A DNA stretch of 5,548 nucleotides from an uncultured Eubacteriales bacterium (lineage in GTDB: Bacteria > Bacillota > Clostridia > Oscillospirales > CAG-272): NCBI GenBank assembly GCA_934417455.1, contig CAKRWK010000093.1:1-5548 (forward strand), given 5' to 3'. The position numbers were made by a program, and so were the translations under genes. This document shows, one piece after another, positions 1-5,548 of the stretch. The notes under the pieces were generated by a model, which saw only the letters and a list, made by a program, of their open reading frames with translations, was not told the DNA's origin and did no database searches. Positions within the stretch are counted from its first letter, which is position 1, and the number at the start of each line of letters is the position of its first letter.

Positions 1-684
1 GCCGAAGCGCTCGCCGAGGCGCAACGCCTCGGATCCGCGGAAGCCGACCCGACGGCGGACATCGACGGTCCCGACGTCCGCCGCAAGTGCGCCATCTCCG
101 CCTCGCTGGCCTTCGGCGCCGTGGTGACGGAGGATGACGTACCCACCATGGGCATCCGGCATATCACGAAGGCGGACGTCAGAGCGTTTGACGCGATGGG
201 CTATGTCTGCAAACTGATGGCATATGCCGAAGAGAAGGACGGAAAAATCACCGCGTACGTCGAGCCGTGCCTCCTGCCGAAAACTTCGACGGAAGGTGCC
301 GTGCGCGAAAACTTCAACTGCATTACCCTTGTCGGGGAACGCGTCGGACGGCTGTCCTTTATCGGACAGGGTGCCGGCAAAGACCCGACAGGCATGGCAC
401 TGGCCGAAGACCTGCTTGACATCCGCGACGGTTCCGGACGGACGGAGGTGTCCCTGACCCCCGCCGCGGGCGATACGGAGGCCTGCGCCCATCCTTATTA
501 TATCCGTACGCGCTCGGTTCTTTCCGGTTGCGGGATTCTCCACCGTCTCTCCGGTGCTGTCGTCACCGTACCGCTCACTCCGGGAAAAATCCGTCATATC
601 ATGAAAGAAGTACAGACCTCCGACCCGACGGCGTTCGCGGCCGGGCTGTCTGCCGAAGCCTGCGCCGCCATCGGCGGCCGATAA
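1..684 (+). CDS. hom: Homoserine dehydrogenase, C-terminal part (5' end outside the window)
   Basis: This enzyme reduces aspartate semialdehyde to homoserine with NAD(P)H in the cytoplasm, the step that commits carbon to threonine and methionine. The frame is open from base 1, giving 227 residues; the N-terminal Rossmann domain (about 170-180 residues in the family) lies upstream. The core signature is visible: EALAEAQ, then AEADPTADIDG and DVRRK at residues 13-29. By alignment with the yeast enzyme, D20, D25 and K29 match its D214, D219 and catalytic K223. Further on come KLMAYA, a VEP strand, FNCITLVGE and the glycine-rich GQGAGKDPTG at 122-131. The last ~67 residues, from AHPYYIRT at 163, look like a shortened, degenerate ACT domain. 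The ATG at 151 and GTG codons at 121/124 are internal, because the conserved catalytic motif lies before them. Aspartokinase follows 39 bases later. The family assignment is secure. Confidence 0.95.
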   Translation, partial: AEALAEAQRLGSAEADPTADIDGPDVRRKCAISASLAFGAVVTEDDVPTMGIRHITKADVRAFDAMGYVCKLMAYAEEKDGKITAYVEPCLLPKTSTEGAVRENFNCITLVGERVGRLSFIGQGAGKDPTGMALAEDLLDIRDGSGRTEVSLTPAAGDTEACAHPYYIRTRSVLSGCGILHRLSGAVVTVPLTPGKIRHIMKEVQTSDPTAFAAGLSAEACAAIGGR

Positions 685-706
685 AAAAGCATATTTCCGA
701 AAGAAG

Positions 707-711
707 AAAGG
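707..711 (+). promoter_or_regulatory. Ribosome binding site of aspartokinase, long spacing
   Basis: AAAGG sits at the end of a purine-rich stretch (AAGAAGAAAGG, 701-711), 12 bases before the ATG at 724. The spacing is longer than the 8-10 bases seen before the last three genes. No in-frame ATG, GTG or TTG lies closer to it, so 724 is still the best start. The asd gene has a nearly identical element. Confidence 0.55.
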
Positions 712-723
712 CAACCGACTGCT

Positions 724-2043
724 ATGTTAAAAATCGTTAAATTCGGCGGGTCTTCCCTCTCGTCGGGGGAAAATTTCCGCAAAGTCCGTGATATTGTGCT
801 GGCCGACCCCGCCCGCCGCGTCGTCGTGGTTTCCGCGCCCGGCAAAAGATACAAAGACGACAACAAGGTCACCGACCTTCTCTACATCTGCCACGCGCAC
901 ATTCAGTACAAGGTGGCATATGACGACATATGGAACAATATCGCGAAAAGATATCTTGATATCGCGGCCTGCTGCGGCCTGTCCGACAACATCGGAACAT
1001 GGCTGGCCGAGACGCGCGCGGGCATGAATCAGAAGTCCTCCGTTGACGACATTGTGTCGCGCGGAGAATACCTGAATGCAAGACTGATGGCGGAATATCT
1101 CGGATACGATTTTGTGGATGCCGCCGAATGGCTGTTCTTCCGTTATGACGGAACCGTAGACTACGAAAAAACGTATGCCGCGCTCCGCGAACTCGAAAAA
1201 ATTCACAAAAATATGGTTCTGCCCGGATTTTACGGTGTACTTCCCGATAAAAAGATACATGTTTTTTCACGTGGCGGTTCGGACGTAACGGGCGCCATCG
1301 CCGCGGCGGCGCTCTCGGCCGACTGTTATGAGAACTGGACGGACGTCAGCGGTATTCTGATGGCCGACCCGAAAATCGTCGAAAATCCGAAACCCATCCG
1401 CCGCATCACTTTCAGTGAACTGCGCGAACTCTCCTACATGGGGGCGGAGGTGCTGCATGAAGAAACCGTCTTCCCCGTCCGACAGGCAAACATTCCCCTC
1501 TATATTAAGAATACGCAAGCCCCCGAAGCGGAAGGCACGCTGATTATGGAATCCTTCGCGGACGACAGCGAGGAGGAGCGCCGCCGTTTTATCACGGGCA
1601 TTACGGGAAAGAAGCATTATTCCATCATCACGGTCAACAAAAACCGCATGACCGACGACATCTCCTTCATTCGCCGCGTGCTTGAACTGACGGAAAAATA
1701 CCGCCTGCATGTGGAACACATTCCGAGCAGTGTGGACAGTTTCTCCCTCGTGATTGCCACGGAAGAACTCACCTATGTTCTGCACGCGCTGATGGCCGAC
1801 ATTCAGAGAGAATGCGCGCCGGACTCCGTCAAGGTATGCGATGGAGTGTCGCTCGTCGCGGTGGTCGGACGGCGCATGGCCTGCAACACTGGCGTTTCCG
1901 GTAAAATTTTCGCCGCCCTCGGCACCCGCGGCATCAACATCCGTATGATTGTTCAGGGGTCGGAAGAAATCAACATCATCGTCGGCGTGATGGACGCCGA
2001 CTTCGGCGACACCATCCGCACGCTCTACGAAAGTTTTACCTGA
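724..2043 (+). CDS. lysC: Aspartate kinase (aspartokinase), ACT-regulated
   Basis: This enzyme phosphorylates aspartate with ATP to beta-aspartyl phosphate, the first step of the lysine, threonine and methionine pathway. At 439 residues it has the length of single-function aspartokinases. The kinase domain (about 1-275) opens with the family signature VKFGGSS (5-11). It continues with SAPGKR and KVTDLLY, R113-G114-E115 in the substrate/catalytic region, the loop SRGGSDVTG (182-190), WTDVSGILMADPK (205-217) and GAEVLHEETVFP. Two ACT domains follow, about 298-370 (containing HIPSSVDSFSLVI) and 375-439 (containing GTRGINIRM and QGSEEINIIVGV). Such domains bind lysine and/or threonine as feedback inhibitors; which one applies here cannot be read from the sequence. 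The N-terminal subtype resembles clostridial enzymes. The gene lies between hom and asd, the enzymes of steps three and two. The symbol is generic, since this isoform could equally be named thrD or ask. Confidence 0.96.
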   Translation: MLKIVKFGGSSLSSGENFRKVRDIVLADPARRVVVVSAPGKRYKDDNKVTDLLYICHAHIQYKVAYDDIWNNIAKRYLDIAACCGLSDNIGTWLAETRAGMNQKSSVDDIVSRGEYLNARLMAEYLGYDFVDAAEWLFFRYDGTVDYEKTYAALRELEKIHKNMVLPGFYGVLPDKKIHVFSRGGSDVTGAIAAAALSADCYENWTDVSGILMADPKIVENPKPIRRITFSELRELSYMGAEVLHEETVFPVRQANIPLYIKNTQAPEAEGTLIMESFADDSEEERRRFITGITGKKHYSIITVNKNRMTDDISFIRRVLELTEKYRLHVEHIPSSVDSFSLVIATEELTYVLHALMADIQRECAPDSVKVCDGVSLVAVVGRRMACNTGVSGKIFAALGTRGINIRMIVQGSEEINIIVGVMDADFGDTIRTLYESFT

Positions 2044-2068
2044 CGGAAAATTTACTGCAAAAGAAGAA

Positions 2069-2073
2069 AAGGA
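2069..2073 (+). promoter_or_regulatory. Ribosome binding site of asd, long spacing
   Basis: AAGGA lies 13 bases before the ATG at 2087, at the end of AAGAAGAAAAGGA (2061-2073), a near copy of the element before aspartokinase. The only in-frame codon that could conceivably start nearer is an ATT at 2075, which is too close to the AAGGA. The ATG at 2087 is kept because KKLYNVVILGATG fits the usual N-terminus of the family. Confidence 0.55.
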
Positions 2074-2075
2074 TA

Positions 2076-2104
2076 TTGATTTTTTCATGAAAAAGTTATA
2101 TAAT
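2076..2104 (+). promoter_or_regulatory. Candidate sigma-A type promoter overlapping the asd start codon
   Basis: TTGATT (2076-2081) and a perfect TATAAT (2099-2104) are separated by 17 bases, the ideal spacing for a housekeeping promoter. The -35 box matches TTGACA at four of six positions. Transcription would begin near 2111, just inside asd, so the transcript would lack the asd start codon and could only serve downstream genes (epimerase, MBL-fold protein, tyrS). The competing explanation is that AT-rich codons around a start codon keep the mRNA unfolded, and the boxes arose by chance. Confidence 0.35.
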
Positions 2105-3097
2105 GTAGTTATCCTCGGCGCGACGGGAGAAGTCGGCCGGGAAATGATGAAGGTTCTCGACGAAAGAGACTTCACTATCCGCTCGCTACGCCTCTTCGCC
2201 TCGGCGAAAAGTGCGGGCAAAAAAATGCCCTTCCGCGGAGAGATACTGACGGTGGAAGAAGCGACAGAGGCGGCGTTTGCCGGTGCCGACATTGTGCTCG
2301 GCGCGGCGTCCGCCGACCTTGCGAGACGGTTTGCTCCGGCCATTGTGGCGGCGGGTGCCGTTTTCGTGGATAATTCCAGCGCGTTCCGAATGGATGACGG
2401 CGTACCGCTCGTCATTCCGGAAATCAACCCGGAGGACGCCAGCCGGCATCACGGCATTATCTCCAACCCCAACTGCTCGACGATTCTCACGCTGATGGCC
2501 GTCAAGGGCATCGGCAGACTCTCGAAAATTCGCTCCATGGTGGCGGCCACGTATCAGGCTGTCAGCGGCGCGGGTGCGGGCGGCCCAGTCGAACTTTCCG
2601 AACAGGTGCGCGCGATTTCCGAGGGACGCCCGACGGAATGCCGGGTTTTCCCCTATCAGATTGCGGAAAACCTCATTCCGCATATCGGCTCCTTTCTCGA
2701 CGACGGATATACGACGGAAGAGATGAAAATGCAAAACGAGGGACGCAAGATTCTGCACCTGCCTGATCTTCGCGTGACGTGCACCTGCGTGCGCGTGCCC
2801 GTGGTACGTTCGCAGTCCATTGCCGTCTCGGTCTACACGGAGGACGAACTTTCGCCGGAGAATGTCAGAGAACAGATAGCAAAAGAGGACGGGTGCCGCC
2901 TGGTGGACGACCCCGCCAATAAAAAATACCCCATGCCGCTTGACACGTCGGATCAGGATACCGTCTTTGTCGGACGTATCCGCCGCGACCTCGCATTTGA
3001 GAACGGCATTGCTCTTTGGTGCTCGGGCGACCAGGTGCGCAAAGGCGCGGCCACCAATGCCGTACAGATTGCGCTCTTACTGGCCAAAGAAAAATAA
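2087..3097 (+). CDS. asd: Aspartate-semialdehyde dehydrogenase with Gln at the catalytic His position
   Basis: This enzyme reduces beta-aspartyl phosphate to aspartate semialdehyde with NADPH, the second step of the aspartate family. At 336 residues it is full length. The Rossmann motif GATGEVG is at 11-17. DNSSAFR (95-101) carries the phosphate-binding arginine. SNPNCST supplies the nucleophile C130, and TYQAVSGAG supplies Q157. C130 to Q157 has the same spacing as C135 to Q162 in the E. coli enzyme. R236 in CVRVPV aligns with E. coli R267. Seven residues later, where E. coli has the general acid/base H274, this protein has Q243 (codon CAG, 2813-2815). The rest of the signature (C-x-R-hydrophobic-x4-S-?-S) is intact. 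The frame is open throughout and the product follows aspartokinase by 43 bases, so the gene looks functional. Either activity is altered or the CAG is an error for CAC/CAT. The family assignment is secure. Confidence 0.95.
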   Translation: MKKLYNVVILGATGEVGREMMKVLDERDFTIRSLRLFASAKSAGKKMPFRGEILTVEEATEAAFAGADIVLGAASADLARRFAPAIVAAGAVFVDNSSAFRMDDGVPLVIPEINPEDASRHHGIISNPNCSTILTLMAVKGIGRLSKIRSMVAATYQAVSGAGAGGPVELSEQVRAISEGRPTECRVFPYQIAENLIPHIGSFLDDGYTTEEMKMQNEGRKILHLPDLRVTCTCVRVPVVRSQSIAVSVYTEDELSPENVREQIAKEDGCRLVDDPANKKYPMPLDTSDQDTVFVGRIRRDLAFENGIALWCSGDQVRKGAATNAVQIALLLAKEK

Positions 3098-3108
3098 ACA
3101 AAAAAAAC

Positions 3109-3112
3109 AGGA
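3109..3112 (+). promoter_or_regulatory. Ribosome binding site that fixes the epimerase start
   Basis: AGGA lies 10 bases before the ATG at 3123, inside an A-rich 25-base spacer after the asd stop. The same reading frame is open back to an ATG at 2940, but that stretch overlaps asd out of frame and carries no epimerase motif. The 3123 start is therefore preferred. Confidence 0.65.
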
Positions 3113-3122
3113 CGGTACTTTT

Positions 3123-4127
3123 ATGTTGAAAGAACGGTTCGGCACGCTTCCGACAGGCGAAGCGGTGGATGTTTACACTCTGCAAAGTGGCGAAGCGACG
3201 CTCCGCGTCATGACACGTGGGGCGACGATTGTGAATTTCCGCGTCGGTGACACGGACATTGTCGGCGGGTTTGACACGCTGGGCGATTACCTTGCGGACG
3301 AATCCCATCAGGGCGCCGTTATCGGCCGCGTGGCCAATCGCATTGCGGGGGCGTCTTTTCCGATGGACGGAAAACTGTACCGGGTGACGAAAAACGAAGG
3401 CAACAACTGTCTGCACAGCGGCGACGGTTTTGACCACCGTCTCTGGACGGCGGAAAAGGCGACGGACGACAGCGTCACCTTCCGCTACGTTTCCCCGGAC
3501 GGTGAGGAAGGATTTCCGCACACCCTTGACGTGCGCGTGACGTACCGTCTCGAAGGTGCGGCGCTTCTCATCGACTATACGGCCGTGCCGGACGGAAGAA
3601 CCCCCATCGCTCTGACCAACCACGCCTATTTCAATCTGGACGGATTCGGCGGCACGGTGGACGACCATGTCGTAACGATATATGCCGACCGCTACACGGA
3701 AGTGAACGATGAACTGATTCCGACGGGCAATCACCCGTCCGTAGACGGCACGGTCTTTGATTTCAGAATGCCGCACAGAATAGGCGAACGGGTCGGCGGC
3801 GGCTTCGTCGGTTACGACCATAACTACGTGCTGAACAAAGACCGCAAGTATGCCGTGATGGGATACGAATTGGCACTGGCGGCCGAGGTGACAAACGGAA
3901 AACGCAAAATGTCCGTTTACACAAACCAGGACGGCGTGCAGTTCTATATCGGCAATTTCCTTGCCGGCAAGCCGGATTTCCGCGGCGGTGTGCCCCGCGT
4001 GACGCACGGTGCCTTCTGCCTTGAAACCCAATCGGAGCCGGACTGCGTACACCGCGGTGCCGGTTTTTACGCAAGGGGCGAGGTATACCGCCACATGACC
4101 GTCTACCGCGTGGAGACGCTCCGATGA
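3123..4127 (+). CDS. galM: Aldose 1-epimerase (mutarotase), GalM-like
   Basis: This enzyme interconverts the alpha and beta anomers of aldoses such as galactose and glucose in the cytoplasm, feeding sugar kinases. At 334 residues it has the usual family length. Visible motifs in order are GRVANRI (substrate arginine region), LHSGDGFDHRLW with H98, and TNHAYFNL with H167, the expected general acid. GYDHNYVL follows with D232, a sugar-binding aspartate, then CLETQ with E301, the expected general base. After LETQ the common aromatic-Pro-Asp is Ser-Glu-Pro-Asp (304-307), a small deviation near the sugar site. The start is set by the AGGA 10 bases upstream. The stop TGA overlaps the next ATG (ATGA), implying translational coupling to the MBL-fold gene. 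No galactose kinase or transporter is in view, so the substrate cannot be named from context; the family assignment itself is firm. Confidence 0.93.
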   Translation: MLKERFGTLPTGEAVDVYTLQSGEATLRVMTRGATIVNFRVGDTDIVGGFDTLGDYLADESHQGAVIGRVANRIAGASFPMDGKLYRVTKNEGNNCLHSGDGFDHRLWTAEKATDDSVTFRYVSPDGEEGFPHTLDVRVTYRLEGAALLIDYTAVPDGRTPIALTNHAYFNLDGFGGTVDDHVVTIYADRYTEVNDELIPTGNHPSVDGTVFDFRMPHRIGERVGGGFVGYDHNYVLNKDRKYAVMGYELALAAEVTNGKRKMSVYTNQDGVQFYIGNFLAGKPDFRGGVPRVTHGAFCLETQSEPDCVHRGAGFYARGEVYRHMTVYRVETLR

Positions 4128-4873
4128 AACTCCGCTTTCTCGGCACCGGCTATTTTCCCCTGCCGAAAAGAAAAAACATAGGGCACGGCGAGCGCGATTC
4201 CGCCTCGGTACTGATAGACGGCGCGCTCCTGCCCGACCCGACGGACACTGTATTCCGCTATGCAACGCGCTTTTCCATGAGTGACATGCTCGACAGGGTG
4301 CATACCGTATTAATAAGCCACTCCCACCTGTCGCACTGCTCGGCAGACGCCGTGCGTCGGCTTTCCGAGAGACGGCCGCTGACGGTGCTGGCCTCGGAGG
4401 CCGTGCTGTCGCTTCTTCCCGTCTCGGACAACCTGACGCCCGTGCCGCTTGTGCCGTTCGGCACAGCGTGCGTCGGTGAATATGCCGTGACGGCGCTGCC
4501 TGCGACGCACACGTCGGTACTGCCCGGTGAGGTCTGCCTGAACTTTCTCATACAGGGTGACAGGCGCCTTTTTTATGCGCTGGACGGCGGACGGTTTCTG
4601 CCCGACGTCGCGGACTTTCTCGGGAGACATCCGGTGGACGCCATGCTCCTTGACGGAGCGTACGGCGAAGAGACGCCCGAGGGGGAAAACGAACATCTGT
4701 CGCTTGCGTCGTTCGAGACGCTCGCGGCCGAAGCGGCAACGCGCGGGTTTTTCCGCAGTACGCCGCGATACAGATGGACGCATCTGCCGGAAGACGCGGG
4801 GGACGCCCTGCTGCGGCGCGCCAAAGCCATGGGGCTTTTCGTTCCCCATGACGGATATTTTTGCACATTGTAA
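4124..4873 (+). CDS. Metallo-beta-lactamase-fold protein, PhnP-like, with HSHLSH in place of HxHxDH
   Basis: This is a 249-residue predicted metal-dependent hydrolase; the substrate is unknown. It opens with MKLRFLGTG, followed by a SVLIDGALLPDPTD strand region. VLISHSHLSH holds the metal motif with H66, H68 and H71. Later candidate ligands are H129 (in PATHTS), D154 (in YALDGG) and H220 (in RWTHL). LLDGAYGE, EHLSL with H191 and the C-terminal PHDGYF resemble the end of PhnP-type proteins (phosphodiesterases acting on cyclic phosphates), but PhnP's N-terminal cysteine cluster is not seen. In this fold the fourth motif position is normally Asp, which binds the second metal and orients water; here it is S70. 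The protein may be mono-metal, altered or inactive. Its start overlaps the epimerase stop by 4 bases, with GGAG (4112-4115) 8 bases upstream, and tyrS follows 20 bases later. The fold is fairly certain; the reaction is not known. Confidence 0.85.
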   Translation: MKLRFLGTGYFPLPKRKNIGHGERDSASVLIDGALLPDPTDTVFRYATRFSMSDMLDRVHTVLISHSHLSHCSADAVRRLSERRPLTVLASEAVLSLLPVSDNLTPVPLVPFGTACVGEYAVTALPATHTSVLPGEVCLNFLIQGDRRLFYALDGGRFLPDVADFLGRHPVDAMLLDGAYGEETPEGENEHLSLASFETLAAEAATRGFFRSTPRYRWTHLPEDAGDALLRRAKAMGLFVPHDGYFCTL

Positions 4874-4893
4874 AAACAAAAAGGATATAAAAA

Positions 4894-5548
4894 ATGAAAA
4901 TCTACGACGAACTCGTCGCGCGCGGTCTTATCGCGCAGGTGACGGACGAAAAGGAAATCCGCGACCTTATCAACGAAGGAAAGGCAACGTTTTATATCGG
5001 ATTTGACCCGACGGCGGACAGTCTGCACGTCGGCCATTTCATGGCGCTCTGCCTGATGAAAAGACTGCAGATGGCGGGTAACCGCCCCGTGGTTCTGATA
5101 GGCGGCGGCACGGGCTACATCGGCGACCCCTCGGGGCGCAGTGACATGCGCTCCATGATGACGCCCGAGATGATTCAGCATAACTGCGACTGTTTCAGGA
5201 AGCAGATGGAGCATTTTATCGAATTCGGCGAGGACAAGGCCATCATGGTCAACAACGCCGACTGGCTGCTCGGGCTCAACTATATCGAACTTTTGCGCGA
5301 GGTCGGTGCCTGCTTCTCCGTCAACCGCATGCTGACGGCGGAATGCTACAAACAGCGCATGGAAAAAGGCCTTTCCTTCCTTGAATTCAACTATATGATT
5401 ATGCAGTCTTACGACTTCTATCATCTTTTCAAGACCTACGGTTGCAACATGCAGTTCGGCGGCGACGATCAGTGGTCGAACATGCTCGGCGGCACGGAAC
5501 TCATCCGCCGCAAACTCGGCAAGGACGCCTACGCCATGACCATTACCC
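4894..5548 (+). CDS. tyrS: Tyrosyl-tRNA synthetase, N-terminal part (3' end outside the window)
   Basis: This class I synthetase charges tRNA-Tyr with tyrosine in the cytoplasm. The first 218 residues of an expected ~400-420 are present, covering most of the catalytic domain. [15 protein letters not shown] places Y34, G36, D38, T40, H45 and H48 at the same numbers as the well-studied Bacillus stearothermophilus enzyme, with H45-V-G-H48 being the HIGH motif. [14 protein letters not shown] follows. [11 protein letters not shown] gives the tyrosine pocket (Y167, Q171, D174), and GGDDQWSN gives D192 and Q193. The KMSKS loop and tRNA-binding C-terminus are beyond the edge. AAGGA at 4881-4885, 8 bases before the ATG, supports the start. 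Only 20 bases separate it from the MBL-fold gene, so it probably shares that transcript. There is no space immediately upstream for the tyrosine T-box leader often found before tyrS in Bacillota. Confidence 0.96.
   Translation, partial: MKIYDELVARGLIAQVTDEKEIRDLINEGKATFYIGFDPTADSLHVGHFMALCLMKRLQMAGNRPVVLIGGGTGYIGDPSGRSDMRSMMTPEMIQHNCDCFRKQMEHFIEFGEDKAIMVNNADWLLGLNYIELLREVGACFSVNRMLTAECYKQRMEKGLSFLEFNYMIMQSYDFYHLFKTYGCNMQFGGDDQWSNMLGGTELIRRKLGKDAYAMTIT

Noticed and set aside
938..966. Direct repeat ATATCGCG (938-945 and 959-966) flanking the palindrome AGATATCT
   Set aside because: Eight-base repeats 21 bases apart in phase with Ile-Ala codons of aspartokinase are expected by chance, and there is no further copy or operator context.
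2215..2230. GGGCA-A6-TGCCC inverted repeat with a run of seven A
   Set aside because: The five-base stem is inside asd coding sequence with no U-tract. The A run is not in the phase of a -1 slippery heptamer, and the frame downstream is correct, so neither a terminator nor programmed frameshifting is supported.
1267..2427. A 386-codon open frame on the minus strand across aspartokinase and asd
   Set aside because: It lies opposite two well-recognised genes, has no family motif, and is the kind of shadow frame that GC-rich codon use produces.
2940..3122. Upstream extension of the epimerase frame to an ATG at 2940
   Set aside because: It overlaps the end of asd out of frame, lacks family similarity, and a good ribosome binding site precedes the ATG at 3123.
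2865..4265. A 466-codon open frame on the minus strand across asd, galM and the MBL-fold gene
   Set aside because: It spans three recognised genes in antisense, and its translation is Arg/His/Val-rich without recognisable domains.
4861..4891. TTGCAC...TATAAA as a tyrS promoter
   Set aside because: The -35 match is only about three of six, the spacing is 19 bases, and transcription would begin after the tyrS start codon. The A-rich stretch is better explained by the ribosome binding site.

Overview
The window is a compact, GC-rich (by eye 55-60%) bacterial segment with six genes, all on the + strand. Gaps between genes are 20-43 bases, and one pair overlaps by 4 bases. I see no terminator hairpin, RNA gene, mobile element or CRISPR array. 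The protein subtypes point to a Clostridia-like Bacillota: the aspartokinase has a SAPGKR...KVTDLLY N-terminal region, the TyrRS has a GGDDQWSN loop, and the ribosome binding sites are purine-rich AAGGA types. An uncultured gut or rumen lineage is plausible, but that is inference; the window has no rRNA or other taxonomic marker.

The left part (1-3097) is an aspartate-family amino-acid block: the C-terminal part of homoserine dehydrogenase (hom, cut by the window edge), a complete aspartokinase with two ACT domains, and a complete aspartate-semialdehyde dehydrogenase (asd). Together they convert aspartate via aspartyl phosphate and aspartate semialdehyde to homoserine, the shared trunk of threonine, methionine and lysine synthesis.

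The right part (3123-5548) holds an aldose 1-epimerase (galM-like), a metallo-beta-lactamase-fold protein whose start overlaps the epimerase stop (ATGA), and the first 218 codons of tyrosyl-tRNA synthetase (tyrS). The spacing suggests one long transcription unit mixing amino-acid synthesis, sugar anomer conversion and translation.

No wholly new system is evident. The points most worth a second look are two missing active-site residues in otherwise intact enzymes. In Asd, the position of the catalytic histidine in the family signature is glutamine (Q243). In the MBL-fold protein, the metal-binding/catalytic aspartate of HxHxDH is serine (HSHLSH). Other observations are a promoter-like TTGATT-17-TATAAT straddling the asd start codon, a degenerate C-terminal ACT-like tail on homoserine dehydrogenase, and the lack of room for a T-box leader directly before tyrS.
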